Below are positions 14,823-16,171 of a DNA stretch of 16,171 bases, one piece after another; position 1 is the stretch's first letter; every line of letters begins with the position of its first letter. Where the stretch lies: NCBI GenBank assembly GCA_035544675.1, contig DATKCA010000068.1, positions 1 through 16,171 of the forward strand, written 5' to 3'. Under the pieces are notes generated by a model, which was not told the DNA's origin, did not search any database, and saw only the letters and a list, made by a program, of their open reading frames with translations. Position numbers and translations under genes: made by a program. This DNA is from DATKCA01 sp035544675 (GTDB lineage Bacteria > Acidobacteriota > Thermoanaerobaculia > Gp7-AA8).

Positions 14823-15581
14823 ATGGACTGGTTGTCCGACCCGCAGGCGTGGATCGCGCTTCTGACGCTGACCATACTCGAAATCGTTCTGGGCATCGAC
14901 AACATCATCTTCATCACCATCCTGGCTTCCAAACTTCCTCTCGAGCAGCAGAAGAAGGCGCGCAACCTCGGTCTCACCGGAGCGATGGTGATGCGGATCC
15001 TGCTGCTGCTCTCGCTGGCCTGGATCATCAAGCTGACCCGGCCGCTGTTCACCGTTCTGGGCAATGCCATCTCCGGCCGCGACCTCATCCTGCTGGTCGG
15101 CGGCCTCTTCCTGATGGCCAAGGCCACGCACGAGATTCACGACAAGCTCGAGGGGGAGGAGGGTGCGAAGGCGGCCAGGGTCGTGCCTACCTTCACGGCG
15201 GTGATCGTTCAGATCATGCTGCTCGACGCGGTGTTCTCCCTCGACTCTGTCATCACCGCGGTCGGCATGGCCAAGGACCTCGGCGTGATGATCACGGCCG
15301 TCGTCATCTCCATCGGCATCATGCTCCTCTCGGCGGGTCGGATCAGCGCGTTCGTGGAGCGGCACCCCACGGTGAAGATGCTGGCTCTGAGCTTCCTGCT
15401 GCTGATCGGAACGTCGCTCATCGCGGAAGGCCTGGACTTCCACATTCCGAAGGGATACATCTACTTCGCCATGGCCTTCTCGGTATTCGTCGAGGTGCTC
15501 AACGTGCGGTTCCGGAGCATCTCCAGAAGGCCGGTGAAGCTGCACGACGGGTATCACGAGCCGGAGGAGAAATCCGCATGA
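14823..15581 (+). CDS. TerC-family integral membrane protein
   Basis: This 252-aa polytopic membrane protein has about seven hydrophobic segments. The two hallmark acidic motifs are present: E20 and D26-N27 in LEIVLGIDNIIFI, and D135 and D141 in LLDAVFSLDSVITAVG. HIPKGYIYFAMAFSVFVEVLN near the end is also typical. Family members are linked to tellurite resistance and to manganese or other metal-ion export or metalation of secreted proteins; which role applies here cannot be told. The ATG at 14823 has AGGAG 7 bp upstream. The stop overlaps the lipoprotein start (ATGA), so the two are coupled. No tellurite operon partners (terB, terD) are visible. Confidence 0.93.
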   Translation: MDWLSDPQAWIALLTLTILEIVLGIDNIIFITILASKLPLEQQKKARNLGLTGAMVMRILLLLSLAWIIKLTRPLFTVLGNAISGRDLILLVGGLFLMAKATHEIHDKLEGEEGAKAARVVPTFTAVIVQIMLLDAVFSLDSVITAVGMAKDLGVMITAVVISIGIMLLSAGRISAFVERHPTVKMLALSFLLLIGTSLIAEGLDFHIPKGYIYFAMAFSVFVEVLNVRFRSISRRPVKLHDGYHEPEEKSA

Positions 15582-16153
15582 AAAACGCGATGTTTGTGAT
15601 CCTTCTCGTTCTCGCCGCCGGCTGCCAGACGGCGGCGGTGGCTCCGCACCCGGCCGGCGCGATGTGGCTGGCGCTCGAGCCGCTCTGCGGCCGCGCCTTC
15701 GAAGGTCGCATGGTCGAAGGGACCGAGCCGTCCGATGCTGCCATGGGCTCCGAGCGCCTCGTCATGCACGTGCGCCAATGTTCGGCGGACGAGATCAGGA
15801 TTCCGTTTCACGTCGGCGAGAACCGCTCGCGCACCTGGGTCCTCACGCGCACTGCCGATGGCGTCCGGCTGAAACACGATCACCGGCACGAAGACGGGAG
15901 TGAGGACAGCATCACGCAATACGGCGGGGACACGCGCACGGCGTCATCGCCACGGCTCGACTTCTACGCGGACGAGTTCACCGCGAAACTCCTCCCCGCC
16001 GCGGCGACCAACATCTGGACGATCGCCATCGACGAGCGTGGGGAGACCTTCACCTACGGCTTGCGCCGCGAGGCGCAGGGACGGCGGTTCCGCGTGGAGT
16101 TCGACCTGACCAGGCCCGTGGCGTTGCCGCCGGCACCGTGGGGAGCCCTTTGA
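15578..16153 (+). CDS. putative lipoprotein coupled to TerC
   Basis: This 191-aa protein starts in the terC stop codon (ATGA) with GGAGGAG about 9 bp upstream. The N-terminus is a clean lipoprotein signal: MKNAMFVILLVLAAGC with lipobox LAAGC and lipidated C16. The mature protein has WLALEPLCGRAFEG, a histidine- and acid-rich HDHRHEDGSED segment that could bind metal, and a beta-rich C-terminal half (TWVLTRTADGVRLKHD, FRVEFDLTRP). I know no named family for it. Translational coupling with TerC suggests a role linked to that membrane protein, for example in envelope metal handling, but this is inference. The 7-bp repeat begins directly after the stop. Confidence 0.82.
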   Translation: MKNAMFVILLVLAAGCQTAAVAPHPAGAMWLALEPLCGRAFEGRMVEGTEPSDAAMGSERLVMHVRQCSADEIRIPFHVGENRSRTWVLTRTADGVRLKHDHRHEDGSEDSITQYGGDTRTASSPRLDFYADEFTAKLLPAAATNIWTIAIDERGETFTYGLRREAQGRRFRVEFDLTRPVALPPAPWGAL

Positions 16154-16171
16154 CCGGAAACCGGTAACCGG
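16154..16171. repeat. 7-bp CCGG repeat array running off the window
   Basis: CCGGAAA, CCGGTAA and CCGG begin at the base after the lipoprotein stop codon. They share units and period with the array at 14670-14718, so the terC-lipoprotein pair is bracketed by the same repeat. Confidence 0.85.

Noticed and set aside
13341..15557. A continuous 738-codon minus-strand frame reaching across terC
   Set aside because: Only the part from 14645 down aligns with an amidohydrolase and its signal peptide. The upstream part is antisense to terC and through the 7-bp repeats, with Arg/Asp/His-rich low-complexity sequence typical of GC-driven open frames.

Overview
The window is GC-rich, gene-dense bacterial chromosome. 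No RNA gene, CRISPR array or insertion sequence was seen. The gene mix (RHS/YD-repeat protein, secreted proteins with Ig/Fn3-like parts, a tetraheme c-type cytochrome, a PAS hybrid kinase, TerC) and the 7-bp CCGGTAA/CCGGAAA intergenic repeats remind me of Acidobacteriota. No marker gene fixes the taxon, so this is a weak inference.

Layout. (1) 1-2528 (+): the 3' part of an RHS protein whose C-terminal tip looks like a permuted papain-fold (NlpC/P60-LRAT type) effector, overlapping by 4 bp a small secreted or lipoprotein-like gene. The tip and this gene look lower in GC than the rest. (2) 2529-3051 (+): decayed coding sequence with an Ig-like fragment and an unrelated C-terminal tail. (3) 3058-5181 (-): a large HExxH metalloprotease-like protein of no family I can name. 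(4) 5274-7085 (+): a GNAT acetyltransferase fused to an acetylpolyamine-amidohydrolase/HDAC-type deacetylase. (5) 7140-7762 (-): a VapBC toxin-antitoxin pair with three TCCTTAC direct repeats over its promoter. (6) 7976-10351 (-): a secreted protein of about 790 aa with an Fn3-like domain, an EF-hand-like loop and a heptad-repeat coiled coil. (7) 10541-12936: a cytoplasmic hybrid histidine kinase (-) divergent by 50 bp from a single-domain response regulator (+). (8) 12952-14645 (-): a secreted amidohydrolase followed by a tetraheme cytochrome. (9) 14823-16153 (+): terC overlapping a lipoprotein gene, flanked on both sides by the 7-bp repeats.

The best supported partnerships are VapB-VapC, the divergent kinase and regulator, amidohydrolase-cytochrome (11 bp apart) and TerC-lipoprotein (ATGA overlap). 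The least ordinary items are the GNAT-deacetylase fusion, the RHS tip with its overlapping secreted gene, the heptad-repeat secreted protein, and two families of intergenic repeats.
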